In this document: positions 54,013 through 63,795 of the stretch, piece after piece
Numbering within the stretch: the first letter of the stretch is position 1
How the letters are laid out: each line of letters starts with the position of its first letter
NCBI RefSeq assembly: GCF_023374055.1
Contig: NZ_JAMBEP010000002.1
Coordinates: 1-64,000 of the forward strand
Origin: Luteimonas galliterrae
GTDB taxonomy: Bacteria; Pseudomonadota; Gammaproteobacteria; Xanthomonadales; Xanthomonadaceae
Direction of reading: 5' to 3'
Length of the DNA stretch: 64,000 bases
The notes under the pieces: model-generated
Databases searched by the model: none
What the model was told of the DNA's origin: nothing
What the model saw: only the letters and a program-made list of their open reading frames with translations
Made by a program: the position numbers and the translations under genes

Positions 54013-57000
54013 TCAGAACTTGTAGCGGAAGCCGACCTGCAGCGACCAGCGCGAAATGCCGCGATCGTCGTACAAGCGCAGGTTGTCGGCGCCGTTGTAG
54101 CGGTAGACGTACTTGCCGGTCGCCGGGTTGATGCCGCCGAACTCGACGATGCCGCGGTTGGTCGGGAACGGCACTTCCTCGATCTGGCCCCAATCCTTGT
54201 TGATCAGGTTGCCGACGTTCAGCAGGTCGACCCACAGCTCGGCCTTGTGCCCGTCCCAGAAGCCCGGCACTTCCTGCGAAACGCGCAGGTCGAACTGGGT
54301 GACCCAAGGCGCGCGGGCGCTGTTGCGCGGCGCCACTTGGCCCTTCAGCTTGCTCAGGTCCTTGTTGCCGTTGAGGAACGCGAAGAAAGCGGCTTCTTCG
54401 GCAGGCGAGCCGAATTCCACATCGCCCGGACCCGCCGGCACGTACATCAGGTCGTTGCCGAAGCGGCTGTCGCCGTTGGCGTCGTTGTCGTAGACGAAGC
54501 TGTAGGGACGGCCGCTGCGGCCTTCGTAGAACAGCGAGATGGTGGTGTCGTTGTCGCCGAAGAACGCATGCTTCCAGCTCAGCGCACCGGAGATGCGGTC
54601 GCGGATCTCGTACGCGGAGTGGGCGCTGACCTCTTCGTTGGGATTGAAGGTGTTGTTGTTGCCCCACTGCGAACCGGACGTCGAGCTGGTCAGGGCGCTG
54701 ACTTCGCGCGCGTCGGTGAAGGTGTAGGCCAGCTGCCAGAACCAGTCGCCGTCGTTGAACGGCTTCTGCAGCGAGAGCGTGAACTGCTGCGAGCGGCCCT
54801 TGTCCGTGGGACGGGCGATGATGGCATCGGAGAACGCCGAATTCGCCAACGAGCGGTTGCGCACGGCCGAAGAGTTGGAAGTACCCGAGACGCAGGCCGG
54901 ATCCGCGCTGCTGCCCGACACGTTGTTGCCCGCCTGGTTCCAGCACAGCGGATTGAGGCCGGCGGCGTTGTAGTACAGCTGGCGGCCGTCCTGGCCGATC
55001 GCGGTCGCGGCGCCCAGGTTGAGATGCTGGTAGAAGATCGCTTCCTTGACCTCGGTCAGCACGATTTCGGCCGAACCGATGATGCCGTACCACGGCAACT
55101 CCTGGTCGAAGGCGAGGTTGGCCTTCCATACCGCCGGCTGGCCCAATTCGGGATCGACGAAGTCGATCGACTGCGTGCCGGTGCGCGCGCCCGGCGGGAT
55201 CAGCGAGATCTGGTTGCGCGGATCGGCCGAGAAGCCGGTGATGCCCGACGACAGGTTGTAGTCGATGTAGCCCAGGCCGGTATTGGTGAACGGGTTGGAC
55301 AGCCACACGTTGGCCGAAGCGCCCTGGAACAGGCCGAAACCGCCGCGCATCTGCGCCATGCGCTCGGAGTCGAAGGTGTAGTTGAAGCCGAAGCGCGGCT
55401 GCAGCAGGTTGTTGCCGTCGATCGTGGCGCTGTTGTCGAAGCCGAAAGCGGCGCTGGCGGCGGCGTTGAACGCCGGCTCGTCGCCCACCTTGGGCATGTC
55501 GTAGCGCAGGCCGAAGGTCAGCGTCAGGTTGTCGTTGACCGCCCAGCTGTCCTGCACGAACAGGCCGATGTTCTTCAGGTTCCAGATCGCGGCCATGTTG
55601 TCGAGGTTGCCGCCGGCCGGATAGAACAGGCGGTAGCTGGCCGACACGCCGTCGGCGAAAGACTGGCTGCAGGTCGCGCTGGTGTCGATGCAGTTGAACA
55701 CGTACACGCCGTTGGTGCGGCGGCCGAACAGGTTGTAGATGTCGTTGTCTTCGTAGTCGACGCCGAACTTCACGGTATGGTCGCCCAGGAACAGGTTGCC
55801 GGCGAAGAACGCGTTCCAGGTCTGGGTCTCCAGGACGTTGATGTGCGTGTTCTCTTCGGTACCGAAAAACACCGTAGGCGAGCTGGAAGAACCGGTGCGC
55901 ACGCCGATCGACGGCAGGTCGCTGACCGGATTGCGGACCGCGGTGTAGTCGCGGTAGGAAACCTTGGCCTCGGTGGAGAAGTTGTCGCTCCAGTCGCTGA
56001 ACAGCTGCGCGGTGTAGCTGTCGAACTCGTAGTCGCGCTGGTAGGCGTAGGAGCTCAGCGCGATGCTGTTGTTGGCGAAGCCCGGGAACACGGCCACGCT
56101 CTGGTCCGAGGTGCCGTAGCGGAAGCTGAAGCGCTGGCTGTCGCTGATGTTCCAGTCGATCTTGAGGCCGTATTCTTCCGAGGTGGTGTCGGCGCTGCCC
56201 GCGCCGGTGCCGCCGGCGTTGATGCCGTAGCCTCGCGCGATTTCCTGGATGCGCGCGATCTGCTCGGGCGTGATGTTGACGATGTTGGACGCGCCGGAAC
56301 CGATCGGGCCGAAGGTCGGGCCGGGCGCGCCCTGCTCGAACTTCTCGTAGTTGAAGAAGAAGAACAGCTTGTCCTTGACTAGCGGACCGCCGAAGGTCAC
56401 GCCGTAGGTCTTCTCGTCCTCGAAGCCGGTGAACTTGGAGCCGTCTTCGTTCTTGCGGACCATGTCGTTGTCGCGGTACAGGCCGTAGACCGAACCGTGG
56501 AACTCGTTGGTGCCGGACTTGGTGACCGCATTGATCACGCCGCCGACGCCGCCGGAAATGGTGACGTCGTAGTTGGCGACGTCGACCGCGATTTCGTCGA
56601 TGGTGTCCATCGAGAACGGCTGCTTGGGCGTGGGCAGGCCGTTGGATTCCAGGCCGAACGCATCGTTGGTGCTGATGCCGTCGACGCGGATCGCGTTGTA
56701 GCGCGGGTTCTGGCCGCCGACGGAAATTTCGTTGCGCGCCTTGTCGGTCTGCGCCACGCGCGGATCCAGGCGGGCGTAATCCTGCAGGTTGCGCTCGATC
56801 GACGGGAACGCTTCGATCTGGTCGCGGGTGACGTTGGAGCCGGTGCCCATCTTGTTGGGGCTGAACACGCTGGGCGCGGCGGTGCCGACCACGGTCACCG
56901 ATTCGAGCGTGGCGACGTCGTTCTTCAGCTGGGTGTTGACCTGCGCCACCTTGTCCAGGCCGAGGAAGACGTTGTTTTCGGCGGCGCTGCCGGCGCCGGC

Positions 57001-57267
57001 CTTGTTGACCGTGATCGTGTAAGGGCCGCCGACGCGCAGGCCGCGCGCGCTGTAGTTGCCGTTGGCGTCGGTCGTGGCGCGGCTGACCGTGCCCGATTCG
57101 GTATGCGTGATCGTGACTTCCGCGCCCGAGACCGGCTGGCCGTCGGCGCCGACGACGCGGCCGCCCAGGCCAGCGGACGTGCTCTGCGCGAACACGGGGG
57201 CCGCGGCGAGCGCGACGATCAGACCTAGCGACAGCTTGGACAGCCGGACACGGTTAGCGTGAGTCAT
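54013..57267 (-). CDS. Oar-like TonB-dependent receptor with N-terminal carboxypeptidase-regulatory domain
   Basis: 1084 aa. Signal peptide ends APVFA-Q. Residues about 30-115 are a CarboxypepD_reg-like Ig fold (GGRVVGADGQPVSGAEVTI, TTDANGNYSARGL), then a plug with ERNLQDYARLDPRVAQ and IRVDGISTNDAFG, and a large barrel ending in WSLQVGFRYKF with terminal Phe. This is the Oar/OmpA-related TonB architecture abundant in Lysobacter and Xanthomonas and thought to transport peptides or glycans, or to act in adhesion. Ribosome site AAGGAAAT precedes the ATG. Substrate unknown. Confidence 0.92.
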   Translation of the reverse strand: MTHANRVRLSKLSLGLIVALAAAPVFAQSTSAGLGGRVVGADGQPVSGAEVTITHTESGTVSRATTDANGNYSARGLRVGGPYTITVNKAGAGSAAENNVFLGLDKVAQVNTQLKNDVATLESVTVVGTAAPSVFSPNKMGTGSNVTRDQIEAFPSIERNLQDYARLDPRVAQTDKARNEISVGGQNPRYNAIRVDGISTNDAFGLESNGLPTPKQPFSMDTIDEIAVDVANYDVTISGGVGGVINAVTKSGTNEFHGSVYGLYRDNDMVRKNEDGSKFTGFEDEKTYGVTFGGPLVKDKLFFFFNYEKFEQGAPGPTFGPIGSGASNIVNITPEQIARIQEIARGYGINAGGTGAGSADTTSEEYGLKIDWNISDSQRFSFRYGTSDQSVAVFPGFANNSIALSSYAYQRDYEFDSYTAQLFSDWSDNFSTEAKVSYRDYTAVRNPVSDLPSIGVRTGSSSSPTVFFGTEENTHINVLETQTWNAFFAGNLFLGDHTVKFGVDYEDNDIYNLFGRRTNGVYVFNCIDTSATCSQSFADGVSASYRLFYPAGGNLDNMAAIWNLKNIGLFVQDSWAVNDNLTLTFGLRYDMPKVGDEPAFNAAASAAFGFDNSATIDGNNLLQPRFGFNYTFDSERMAQMRGGFGLFQGASANVWLSNPFTNTGLGYIDYNLSSGITGFSADPRNQISLIPPGARTGTQSIDFVDPELGQPAVWKANLAFDQELPWYGIIGSAEIVLTEVKEAIFYQHLNLGAATAIGQDGRQLYYNAAGLNPLCWNQAGNNVSGSSADPACVSGTSNSSAVRNRSLANSAFSDAIIARPTDKGRSQQFTLSLQKPFNDGDWFWQLAYTFTDAREVSALTSSTSGSQWGNNNTFNPNEEVSAHSAYEIRDRISGALSWKHAFFGDNDTTISLFYEGRSGRPYSFVYDNDANGDSRFGNDLMYVPAGPGDVEFGSPAEEAAFFAFLNGNKDLSKLKGQVAPRNSARAPWVTQFDLRVSQEVPGFWDGHKAELWVDLLNVGNLINKDWGQIEEVPFPTNRGIVEFGGINPATGKYVYRYNGADNLRLYDDRGISRWSLQVGFRYKF

Positions 57268-57550
57268 ATTTCCTTGACCTCGGTGCGTTTGAGATAAGCG
57301 GTGGCGCGCGCGGCGCATTAGCGGCGTTACGGACCTGGATGCAGCCCCTGACCCGAGTGGCGTGACGCCTAGCACGGGTTAACAACAGATTAACACGTTA
57401 GCCGGTGCAGATGACAGGCAAATGACGCTGGAAAATCACTGAAATGCGCGCAGAAATGCATGCATGAATCGCGCATGCGAGACAGGCTCAACAAGAGCCG
57501 CTAAGTGCTTGTCTGTCCGTTCTTAACCGGGCCGCGGCGAACGCGGTACT
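57268..57550. promoter_or_regulatory. 283-bp region upstream of the Oar-like receptor
   Basis: Holds the receptor leader and promoter on the right side of its start, and the 3' flank of the marC gene. An A/T-rich patch near 57370-57400 (gttaacaacagattaacacg) is the likely promoter area. No gene seen. Confidence 0.35.
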
Positions 57551-58147
57551 TCAGGCCGAACCGCTTTGCAGATACAACGCTAGGCCGTCGAGCAGCATCT
57601 GCACCGATATCGCCACCAGCAGCATGCCCATCAGTCGTTCCAGGGCGATCAGGGCGCGCTGGCCCAGCAGTTTGTAGAGCAGCGTGGCCGAGAACAGGAT
57701 GGCGGCGGTCGCGCCCCAGGCCAGAACGAGAGCCAGGCTCCAGGCGCCCATGCGGTCGGGCTCCTGGCTGCCCATCAGCATCACCGCGGCCATGCCCGAG
57801 GGGCCGGCCACCAGTGGGATGGCCATCGGCACGATGAAGGGCTCGCCTTCGGGGATCTCGCCCATCAACCCTTCCGGCGGCGGGAAGATCATGCGGATGC
57901 CGATCAGGAACAGGACGATGCCGCCGGCGATCGACACCGACTCCTGCCGCAGGTGCATCGCTTCCAGCGCGTACTGACCGCACCACAGGAACAGCATCAG
58001 CACGCCCAGCGCGATCAGCAGTTCGCGCGCCAGCACGATCCGCTGCCGGCGCGGCGGCATGCCGCGCAGCAGGCTGAGGAAGACCGGGATATTGCCCAGC
58101 GGATCCAGGATCAGGAACAGCAGCAGCGCGGCCGAGGCGATCGTCAC
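57551..58147 (-). CDS. MarC family integral membrane protein
   Basis: 198 aa with six predicted membrane helices (for example ALLLFLILDPLGNIPVFLSL, a second around LLIALGVLMLFLWCG, and PMAIPLVAGPSGMAAVMLMG). The DPLGNIP and PLVAGPS motifs define MarC/UPF0056. Function unresolved; despite the name it is not shown to confer drug resistance. The GTG start overlaps the SDR stop as GTGA, indicating coupled translation. Confidence 0.9.
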   Translation of the reverse strand: MTIASAALLLFLILDPLGNIPVFLSLLRGMPPRRQRIVLARELLIALGVLMLFLWCGQYALEAMHLRQESVSIAGGIVLFLIGIRMIFPPPEGLMGEIPEGEPFIVPMAIPLVAGPSGMAAVMLMGSQEPDRMGAWSLALVLAWGATAAILFSATLLYKLLGQRALIALERLMGMLLVAISVQMLLDGLALYLQSGSA

Positions 58148-58893
58148 GCGCGCACTGTCCAAACTTGGCCGCGCCGCTCGGCACCGGCGGCGGACAGCAG
58201 CGCCACGCAGGCGTCGGCGTAATCGGCCGGATCGCGCGCGTCGCGGTCGCCGTCTTCCGCATAGGCGGCGGCGCGCAACGCGGTCCGCATCGGCCCGGGC
58301 TGCAAACCGGACACTCGCACGCTGCTGTTGGCCAGTTCTGCGTGCAGCATGGCCACCAGGCCGGCGCGTGCATGCTGGGCCAGGCCGTAACCGCCCCAGT
58401 AGGCCTGGCCGACGCGCGCGATGTCGTCCAGCGCGAACACGACCGCGGCGTCTTGCGCGCGCGCCAGCAGCGGCAGGCAGGCTTGGGTGAGCCAGCACGG
58501 CGCGGTGACGTTGACGTGCAATGCACGCGCGATGGCCGCCGGGTCGGCGTGTTCGAACGGCGTCAGGCCGCGGAATTCGGCGGCGCAATGCAGCAGGCCG
58601 TCCAGGTGCCCGAGTTCGGACTCGATGCGTGCCGCGAGTTCCGCGTAGTCCCCGGGCGAAGCGCCTTCCAGGTCCAGCGGGTAGAGCAACGGCTCCGGCC
58701 CTTCCTTGGCGACCGCATCGTAGATCCGGTTCAACTTGGGTACTTTGCGTCCCAGCAGCACCACGGTGGCGCCTGCGCGCGCGCAGGCTTTCGCCGCGGC
58801 CGCGCCAAGGCCGCCGTAGGCGCCTGCGATCAACACCACGCGATCGGCCAGCGCGGCGGCGGCAATTGCGATTGGCGTCGCGGCGGCGCTCAC
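58144..58893 (-). CDS. Short-chain dehydrogenase/reductase
   Basis: 249 aa NAD(P)-dependent oxidoreductase resembling YciK. Rossmann motif VVLIAGAYGGLGAAAA (variant of TGxxxGxG) near residue 19-34, then HCAAEFRG (NNAG-like) and Tyr-x-x-x-Lys region appearing as YGLAQHARAG, in which the usual Lys is not evident; this may be an atypical or inactive member. GTG start overlapping the glutaredoxin stop as GTGA. Second gene of a coupled grxD-SDR-marC operon. Confidence 0.82.
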   Translation of the reverse strand: MSAAATPIAIAAAALADRVVLIAGAYGGLGAAAAKACARAGATVVLLGRKVPKLNRIYDAVAKEGPEPLLYPLDLEGASPGDYAELAARIESELGHLDGLLHCAAEFRGLTPFEHADPAAIARALHVNVTAPCWLTQACLPLLARAQDAAVVFALDDIARVGQAYWGGYGLAQHARAGLVAMLHAELANSSVRVSGLQPGPMRTALRAAAYAEDGDRDARDPADYADACVALLSAAGAERRGQVWTVRA

Positions 58894-59210
58894 GCGCGCT
58901 GCGTCTCCGACACCATCCGCGCCAGTTCGCCGGATTCGTAGAGCTCCAGCGTGATGTCGCAACCGCCGATCAGCTCGCCGTTGATGAAGAGCTGCGGAAA
59001 CGTCGGCCAGTTGGAATAGCGCGGCAGGTTGGCGCGGATTTCCGGTTCTTCCAGCACGTTGACGGTGTGCATCTCGCCGACGCCGGCGGCTTTCAGCGCT
59101 TGCACGGTACGGCTGGAAAAGCCGCACATCGGGAACTGCGGCGTCCCCTTCATGAACAACACGATCGGATGGCCTTCGACCTCGGCCTGGATCCGTTCCA
59201 TTACGGACAT
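58890..59210 (-). CDS. grxD: Monothiol glutaredoxin Grx4/GrxD
   Basis: 106 aa. Iron-sulfur cluster carrier with the CGFS motif (FPMCGFSSRTV), WPTFPQLFINGELIGGCDI and glutathione-binding residues. Heads the grxD-SDR-marC set and is divergent from sodB, a pairing common in gammaproteobacteria. Confidence 0.96.
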   Translation of the reverse strand: MSVMERIQAEVEGHPIVLFMKGTPQFPMCGFSSRTVQALKAAGVGEMHTVNVLEEPEIRANLPRYSNWPTFPQLFINGELIGGCDITLELYESGELARMVSETQRA

Positions 59211-59335
59211 TGCGCTTTCTCCTGCATGACGGGCGGCTTGGCCCGTCGGTTAAACTGCAATTCTAAACCTTGGCGGCCTTGCGCCGCTTTTGTTTAGCCC
59301 AATGCCCACCGCCTAGCCCAACCGAGAGTCCAGCC

Positions 59336-59914
59336 ATGGCCATAGAACTGCCCCCCCTGCCCTACGACCGCACCGCGCTGGAGCCGCATATTTCCGGCGA
59401 AACCCTCGATTACCACTACGGCAAGCACCACAAGGCCTACATCGACAACCTCAACAAGATGATCGAGGGCACCGAGTTCGCCGATATGGCGCTCGAGGAC
59501 ATCGTCCGCAAGTCCCAGGGCGGCATGTTCAACAACGCCGCGCAGATCTGGAACCACACGTTCTACTGGAACTGCCTGAAGCCGCTGGGCGGCGGGGAGC
59601 CGACCGGCAAGGTGGCCGATGCCATCAACAAGGCCTTCGGCGATTTCGCCCGGTTCAAGGACGAGTTCACCAAGACCTCCGTCGGCACCTTCGGCTCGGG
59701 CTGGGGCTGGCTGGTACAGCGCCCGGACGGCTCGCTGGCCCTGGCCAGCACGCCCAACGCCGCCACGCCGCTGACCGGCGAAGACGCCCCGCTGCTGACC
59801 TGCGACGTGTGGGAGCACGCCTACTACATCGACTACCGCAACGCGCGGCCGAAGTACGTCGAGGCGTTCTGGAACCTGGTCAACTGGGATTTCGTCGCGT
59901 CGAACATGAAGTGA
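59336..59914 (+). CDS. sodB: Iron superoxide dismutase
   Basis: 192 aa cytoplasmic enzyme converting superoxide to peroxide and oxygen. Metal ligands: His in [11 protein letters not shown], His in [11 protein letters not shown], Asp and His in [13 protein letters not shown]. The NNAAQIWNH segment with Gln before the ligand His is the iron-type marker. Start [10 protein letters not shown]. Confidence 0.96.
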   Translation: MAIELPPLPYDRTALEPHISGETLDYHYGKHHKAYIDNLNKMIEGTEFADMALEDIVRKSQGGMFNNAAQIWNHTFYWNCLKPLGGGEPTGKVADAINKAFGDFARFKDEFTKTSVGTFGSGWGWLVQRPDGSLALASTPNAATPLTGEDAPLLTCDVWEHAYYIDYRNARPKYVEAFWNLVNWDFVASNMK

Positions 59915-59920
59915 GAACCC

Positions 59921-59996
59921 GTAGCCCGGGTAAGCGAAGCGCGCCCGGGGTTCGATCGCGAGGTGCTCCCGGGTGCGCTTCGCTTACCCGGGCTAC
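59921..59996. repeat. Palindromic GTAG-type repeat (7), variant core
   Basis: gtagcccgggtaagcgaagc...cccggg and the inverted copy gcttcgcttacccgggctac, 76 bases, 6 bases after the sodB stop. It could also act as a terminator. Confidence 0.88.
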
Positions 59997-60063
59997 AGTC
60001 GCTGCGCCTAGCGAAGGATTCGTCTAGGCTGCGCCAGAACGCACGCCATGCGTCGACTCAGGA

Positions 60064-60819
60064 ATGCGCCCGATGACGGACAGCCCGGCTCCTTCCGCCT
60101 CAGCGACGACCCCGACTACGCCGGTGCCGCGCACCGGCACTTGGCAATGGCAGCAGAAGCTGCGCTGGTTCACCGCCGAGATCGTGATCGTCGTGGCTGG
60201 CGTGCTGATCGCGCTCGCGATCAATGCTTGGTGGCAAGGGCGCCAGGACCACGCCCTGGAAACCCGCACCCTGCGCGAACTCCGCGATGCACTGGCCAAC
60301 GATCTCAATGACATCCGGTTCAACGCTGGCCTTCACGAACGTGCCGGGGCCAGCGCCCGACGGTTGCGGGAACACCTCCGTGCACATCAGCCCTACGCCA
60401 AGGCACTGGATGTCGACTTCGGCGGCATCCTGGTCAGCACCTATTCCGTCCGCGACGAGATCGCCTACGAGACGCTAAAGCAGCGCGGCCTGGGTTCCAT
60501 CACCCACGATGCCCTGCGGCACGCCATCGGACACCTCTACGGAGTCCGGTATCCATCCATCATGCCGTTCCAGGATCAAGCCTGGGATTTCGTCAACACC
60601 CACCAGATCCCTTTTTACAGCGCCCATTTCAAGGACATCCGTTTTGCCGAATCGGCCACGCCGCTCGATTACGATGCATTGCTGGATTCCACGGAGTTCG
60701 CCGCCCTGCTTGATTGGCGCGTCGGCATGGACGTTTTCCAGGCCCAGCAATTACGCAAGTTGGACGCCGAGGTCACGTCGCTGATTGCGCTGATCGACGA
60801 TGAACTTGCGCAACGATGA
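60064..60819 (+). CDS. DUF6090-like single-pass membrane protein
   Basis: 251 aa. Pattern: short cytoplasmic N-terminus, FTAEIVIVVAGVLIALAINAWW transmembrane helix (quoted in part as VAGVLIALAINAWW), then a long helical periplasmic domain starting LRELRDALANDLNDI. This layout is typical of the DUF6090 group of Xanthomonad and Sphingomonad proteins, whose function is unknown. An ATG 9 bases downstream is an alternative start. Confidence 0.75.
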   Translation: MRPMTDSPAPSASATTPTTPVPRTGTWQWQQKLRWFTAEIVIVVAGVLIALAINAWWQGRQDHALETRTLRELRDALANDLNDIRFNAGLHERAGASARRLREHLRAHQPYAKALDVDFGGILVSTYSVRDEIAYETLKQRGLGSITHDALRHAIGHLYGVRYPSIMPFQDQAWDFVNTHQIPFYSAHFKDIRFAESATPLDYDALLDSTEFAALLDWRVGMDVFQAQQLRKLDAEVTSLIALIDDELAQR

Positions 60820-60899
60820 GTAGCGCCGGATGGTCCGCTTCGTGCGCCCAAGCCCGCCTGAAGAACGGGGCTGACCTGATAGCCGAAAGAGAGGGTAGA

Positions 60900-62042
60900 T
60901 CAGGCTTGCAATGAGCGGATCACGGGTGCGGTCTGTGCGCCCCGTGCCAGCGCATCGCCGATGCGCTGCAATGCGCCCGCCAGCGCGGCCGCATTGTCTG
61001 CACGCAACGTCGCATGCCCCACCTTGCGCCCGGCGCGCGGCGACTTGCCGTAATCGTGCCAATGCCCGCCCGGTTCGCGCAACACTGGTGCGGCATTGGG
61101 CAGTTCGCCGACCCAGTTGAGCATGCAGGCGTGGCCAAGCATCCGCGTATCGCCGAGCGGCAAGCCCAGCACTGCGCGCAGATGGTTTTCGAATTGCGAC
61201 GTCTCGGCGCCTTCGATGGTCCAATGCCCGGAGTTGTGCACTCGCGGGGCCAATTCGTTGGCCAATAATTGTCCAGCGCGGCAGAACAGTTCCAGCGCGA
61301 ACACGCCGACGTAATCCAAAGCGTCGGCGAGCTTGCGCGCGTATTCCAATGCGGTTTCGGCCAAGCCCGCGTCGGCCTCGGCCGGGGCTAGGCTGGCCGA
61401 CAGCACGCCGTCGACATGCCAGTTCTCGGTCAGCGGCCAGGCGCGGAACTCGCCGTCGCGGCCGCGCACGGCGACCACGCTCAACTCGCGCTCGAACGGC
61501 ACGAACGCTTCTAGGATCAGGCCGACCGTCTGCGCCTGCGCGCCTAGCGATTGCCACGCGGCATCGACATCGGCAGCGGATTTGATGCGGAACTGGCCCT
61601 TGCCGTCGTAACCGAGCCTGCGCGTCTTGAGGATGCACGGCAATCCGATCTTCGCGACGGCCTCGTCCAGCCCGGCGCGCGTCGCGATGTCGGCGAAATC
61701 CGGCACCGGGATGCCGAGCTTGCGGAACAGCGTCTTCTCCGCCAAACGGTCCTGCGCCACACCGAGCGCGCGCGGATTCGGGAACACCGGCACGCGCTCG
61801 CTCAACCATTGCGCGCTCTCGGCCGGCACGTTCTCGAAATCGAAAGTGGCCACGTCGACGCGCGAGGCGAATTCGGCCAGCGCGGCTTCGTCGCGGTAAT
61901 CGCCGACCACCATCGGCACGAACTGGCCGGCGCAGGCGTCGGGTGCGGTGTCCATCACCAGGAAGCGCAGGCCCAGCGGCGCGCCGGAAAGCGCGAGCAT
62001 GCGGGCCAGCTGCCCGCCTCCGAGTATGCCTACCGTGGTCAT
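60900..62042 (-). CDS. purK: 5-(carboxyamino)imidazole ribonucleotide synthase PurK
   Basis: 380 aa ATP-grasp enzyme of purine synthesis, making N5-CAIR from AIR, bicarbonate and ATP. N-terminal [20 protein letters not shown]-grasp core [30 protein letters not shown] and [14 protein letters not shown]. The ATG overlaps the purE stop as ATGA. Product passes to PurE. Confidence 0.96.
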   Translation of the reverse strand: MTTVGILGGGQLARMLALSGAPLGLRFLVMDTAPDACAGQFVPMVVGDYRDEAALAEFASRVDVATFDFENVPAESAQWLSERVPVFPNPRALGVAQDRLAEKTLFRKLGIPVPDFADIATRAGLDEAVAKIGLPCILKTRRLGYDGKGQFRIKSAADVDAAWQSLGAQAQTVGLILEAFVPFERELSVVAVRGRDGEFRAWPLTENWHVDGVLSASLAPAEADAGLAETALEYARKLADALDYVGVFALELFCRAGQLLANELAPRVHNSGHWTIEGAETSQFENHLRAVLGLPLGDTRMLGHACMLNWVGELPNAAPVLREPGGHWHDYGKSPRAGRKVGHATLRADNAAALAGALQRIGDALARGAQTAPVIRSLQA

Positions 62043-62542
62043 TTCCGCGGGTCGTCGTTGCTGGCGACTTCTTCGGTCTGGCGCTGGCGGAACGCCTCCA
62101 GCGCGGCTGCGATCTGCGGATGCTCCGCGGACAGCATCGCCGCCGCGAACAATGCGGCATTCGATGCGCCGGCATTGCCGATGGCGAACGTCGCGACAGG
62201 AACGCCGGCCGGCATCTGCACGATCGACAGCAGCGAATCCATGCCGTTGAGCGCCTTGGACTGCACCGGCACGCCCAGCACCGGCACCGCGGTTTTGGCC
62301 GCCAGCATGCCCGGCAGGTGCGCCGCGCCGCCGGCGCCGGCGATGATCGCGCGCAGCCCTCGCTGCGCCGCCTGGGCCGCGTAGTCGAACAGCGCGTCGG
62401 GCGTGCGGTGCGCCGACACCACGCGCACCTCGTGCGGCACGCCGAGCAATTCGAGCTTCTGCGCCGCGTGCTGCATCGTCTCCCAGTCGGAGCGGGAGCC
62501 CATCACGATGCCCACGAGCGGGAGGTTGGGATTGGCAGACAT
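62039..62542 (-). CDS. purE: N5-CAIR mutase PurE
   Basis: 167 aa. Class I PurE motifs: [35 protein letters not shown] and [21 protein letters not shown]. Start MSANPN with an AGGGGA site close upstream; an ATG 18 bases earlier is possible. Coupled with purK. Confidence 0.96.
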   Translation of the reverse strand: MSANPNLPLVGIVMGSRSDWETMQHAAQKLELLGVPHEVRVVSAHRTPDALFDYAAQAAQRGLRAIIAGAGGAAHLPGMLAAKTAVPVLGVPVQSKALNGMDSLLSIVQMPAGVPVATFAIGNAGASNAALFAAAMLSAEHPQIAAALEAFRQRQTEEVASNDDPRK

Positions 62543-62600
62543 GGTCGTCCCCTGTCGCAAAGACGTATTCTACCGGCCCCACGTCGTCTCGGTATCGTCA

Positions 62601-62870
62601 ATGGACCGGAAACTGCTCGATATCCTCGTCTGCCCCGCCAGCCGGCAGCCGCTGTCGCTGCTGGACAGGGCTGGGCTCGACGCCCTGAACCGCGCGGTCG
62701 CCGCCGGCGGCGTCAAGCGCAACGACGGCAGCGCGCAAGCCGATGCGGTGCGCGAGGCGCTGGTGACGCGCGACCGCAAGACCGTGTACCGGCTGGACGA
62801 CGGCATCCCGGTGCTGCTGGTCGAGGAAGGCATCGCGACCGCGCAGGTCGATGGTTTCCCGGGCGGATGA
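62601..62870 (+). CDS. Trm112-like small protein
   Basis: 89 aa. MDRKLLDILVCPASRQPL matches the Trm112/YcaR beginning and the C-terminal YRLDDGIPVLLVEEGI is typical. Usual zinc Cys residues are reduced to a single Cys. In many gammaproteobacteria the short form sits near lipid A genes; here it is coupled by ATGA to nadC. Role unknown. Confidence 0.85.
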   Translation: MDRKLLDILVCPASRQPLSLLDRAGLDALNRAVAAGGVKRNDGSAQADAVREALVTRDRKTVYRLDDGIPVLLVEEGIATAQVDGFPGG

Positions 62871-63730
62871 GCCGGGATTTCTCCCCGCCGCCCGCGGCGG
62901 CGATCCAAGCAGACGTGGCCCGCGCGCTGGCCGAAGACCTGGGCGGCGGCGACGTGACCGCGGCGCTGCTGCCCGACGTCGAGGATGTCGCCTATTTGCT
63001 GTGCAAACAGGATGCGGTGATCGCGGGCCGGCCCTGGTTCGATGCCTGCCATCGCACGCTCGATCCGCAGGTCGCCATCGACTGGCGCATCGCCGAGGGC
63101 GATCGCGTCGGCAAAGGCGCGGTATTGGCGACGTTACGCGGCCATGCGCGCAGCCTGGTCAGCGCCGAACGCGCGTCGCTCAACTTCCTGCAAACGCTCA
63201 GCGGCACGGCGACCGCCACCGCCGCTTATGTCGACGCCGTGCGCGGCACGCGCGCGCAGATCCTCGACACCCGCAAGACCCTGCCCGGCCTGCGCCTGGC
63301 GCAGAAATACGCGGTGCGCGCGGGCGGCGGCGTCAACCACCGCATCGGCCTGTACGACGCGGTGATGCTGAAGGAAAACCACGTCCGCGCCGCCGGCGGC
63401 CTGACCGCGGCGATCCGCGCGGCCCGCGCGATGCATCCTTCGCTGCCGCTGATCGTGGAGGTGGAAACGCTGGCGCAACTGGAAGAAGCGCTGCGGGAAG
63501 GCTGCGAGCGGATCCTGATCGACGATTTCGACGCGGCCACGCGCCGGATGGCCGTTCGCATCGCCGACGGACGTATTCCGCTAGAGGTTTCGGGCGGCGT
63601 CGACCTGGCCGGCGTGCGTGCCATCGCCGAGGACGGAGTCGACTGCATCTCGATCGGCGCGCTGACCAAGCATGTGCAGGCGATCGACTTGTCGTTGAAG
63701 CTGGGGCCGCCGCCGAGCCCGGCCGGCTGA
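62867..63730 (+). CDS. nadC: Nicotinate-nucleotide pyrophosphorylase (carboxylating) NadC
   Basis: 287 aa quinolinate phosphoribosyltransferase of NAD synthesis. LAEDLGGGDVTAALL at the N-terminus, SAERASLNFLQTLSGTAT, ILDTRKTLPGLRLAQKYAV, GGGVNHRIGLYDAVMLKENH and a closing EVSGGVDL. Start overlaps the Trm112-like stop as ATGA. Confidence 0.96.
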   Translation: MSRDFSPPPAAAIQADVARALAEDLGGGDVTAALLPDVEDVAYLLCKQDAVIAGRPWFDACHRTLDPQVAIDWRIAEGDRVGKGAVLATLRGHARSLVSAERASLNFLQTLSGTATATAAYVDAVRGTRAQILDTRKTLPGLRLAQKYAVRAGGGVNHRIGLYDAVMLKENHVRAAGGLTAAIRAARAMHPSLPLIVEVETLAQLEEALREGCERILIDDFDAATRRMAVRIADGRIPLEVSGGVDLAGVRAIAEDGVDCISIGALTKHVQAIDLSLKLGPPPSPAG

Positions 63731-63795
63731 ATTTTCGCGGGACGCACACACGCACTGCTGCCACCATCGGCGCCATTGCGATCATGGAGCAAGGC

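Noticed and set aside
54247-56382. 711-codon plus-strand frame opposite the Oar-like receptor
   Set aside because: Val/Arg/Gly-rich antisense shadow; the receptor frame ends with a proper barrel signature.
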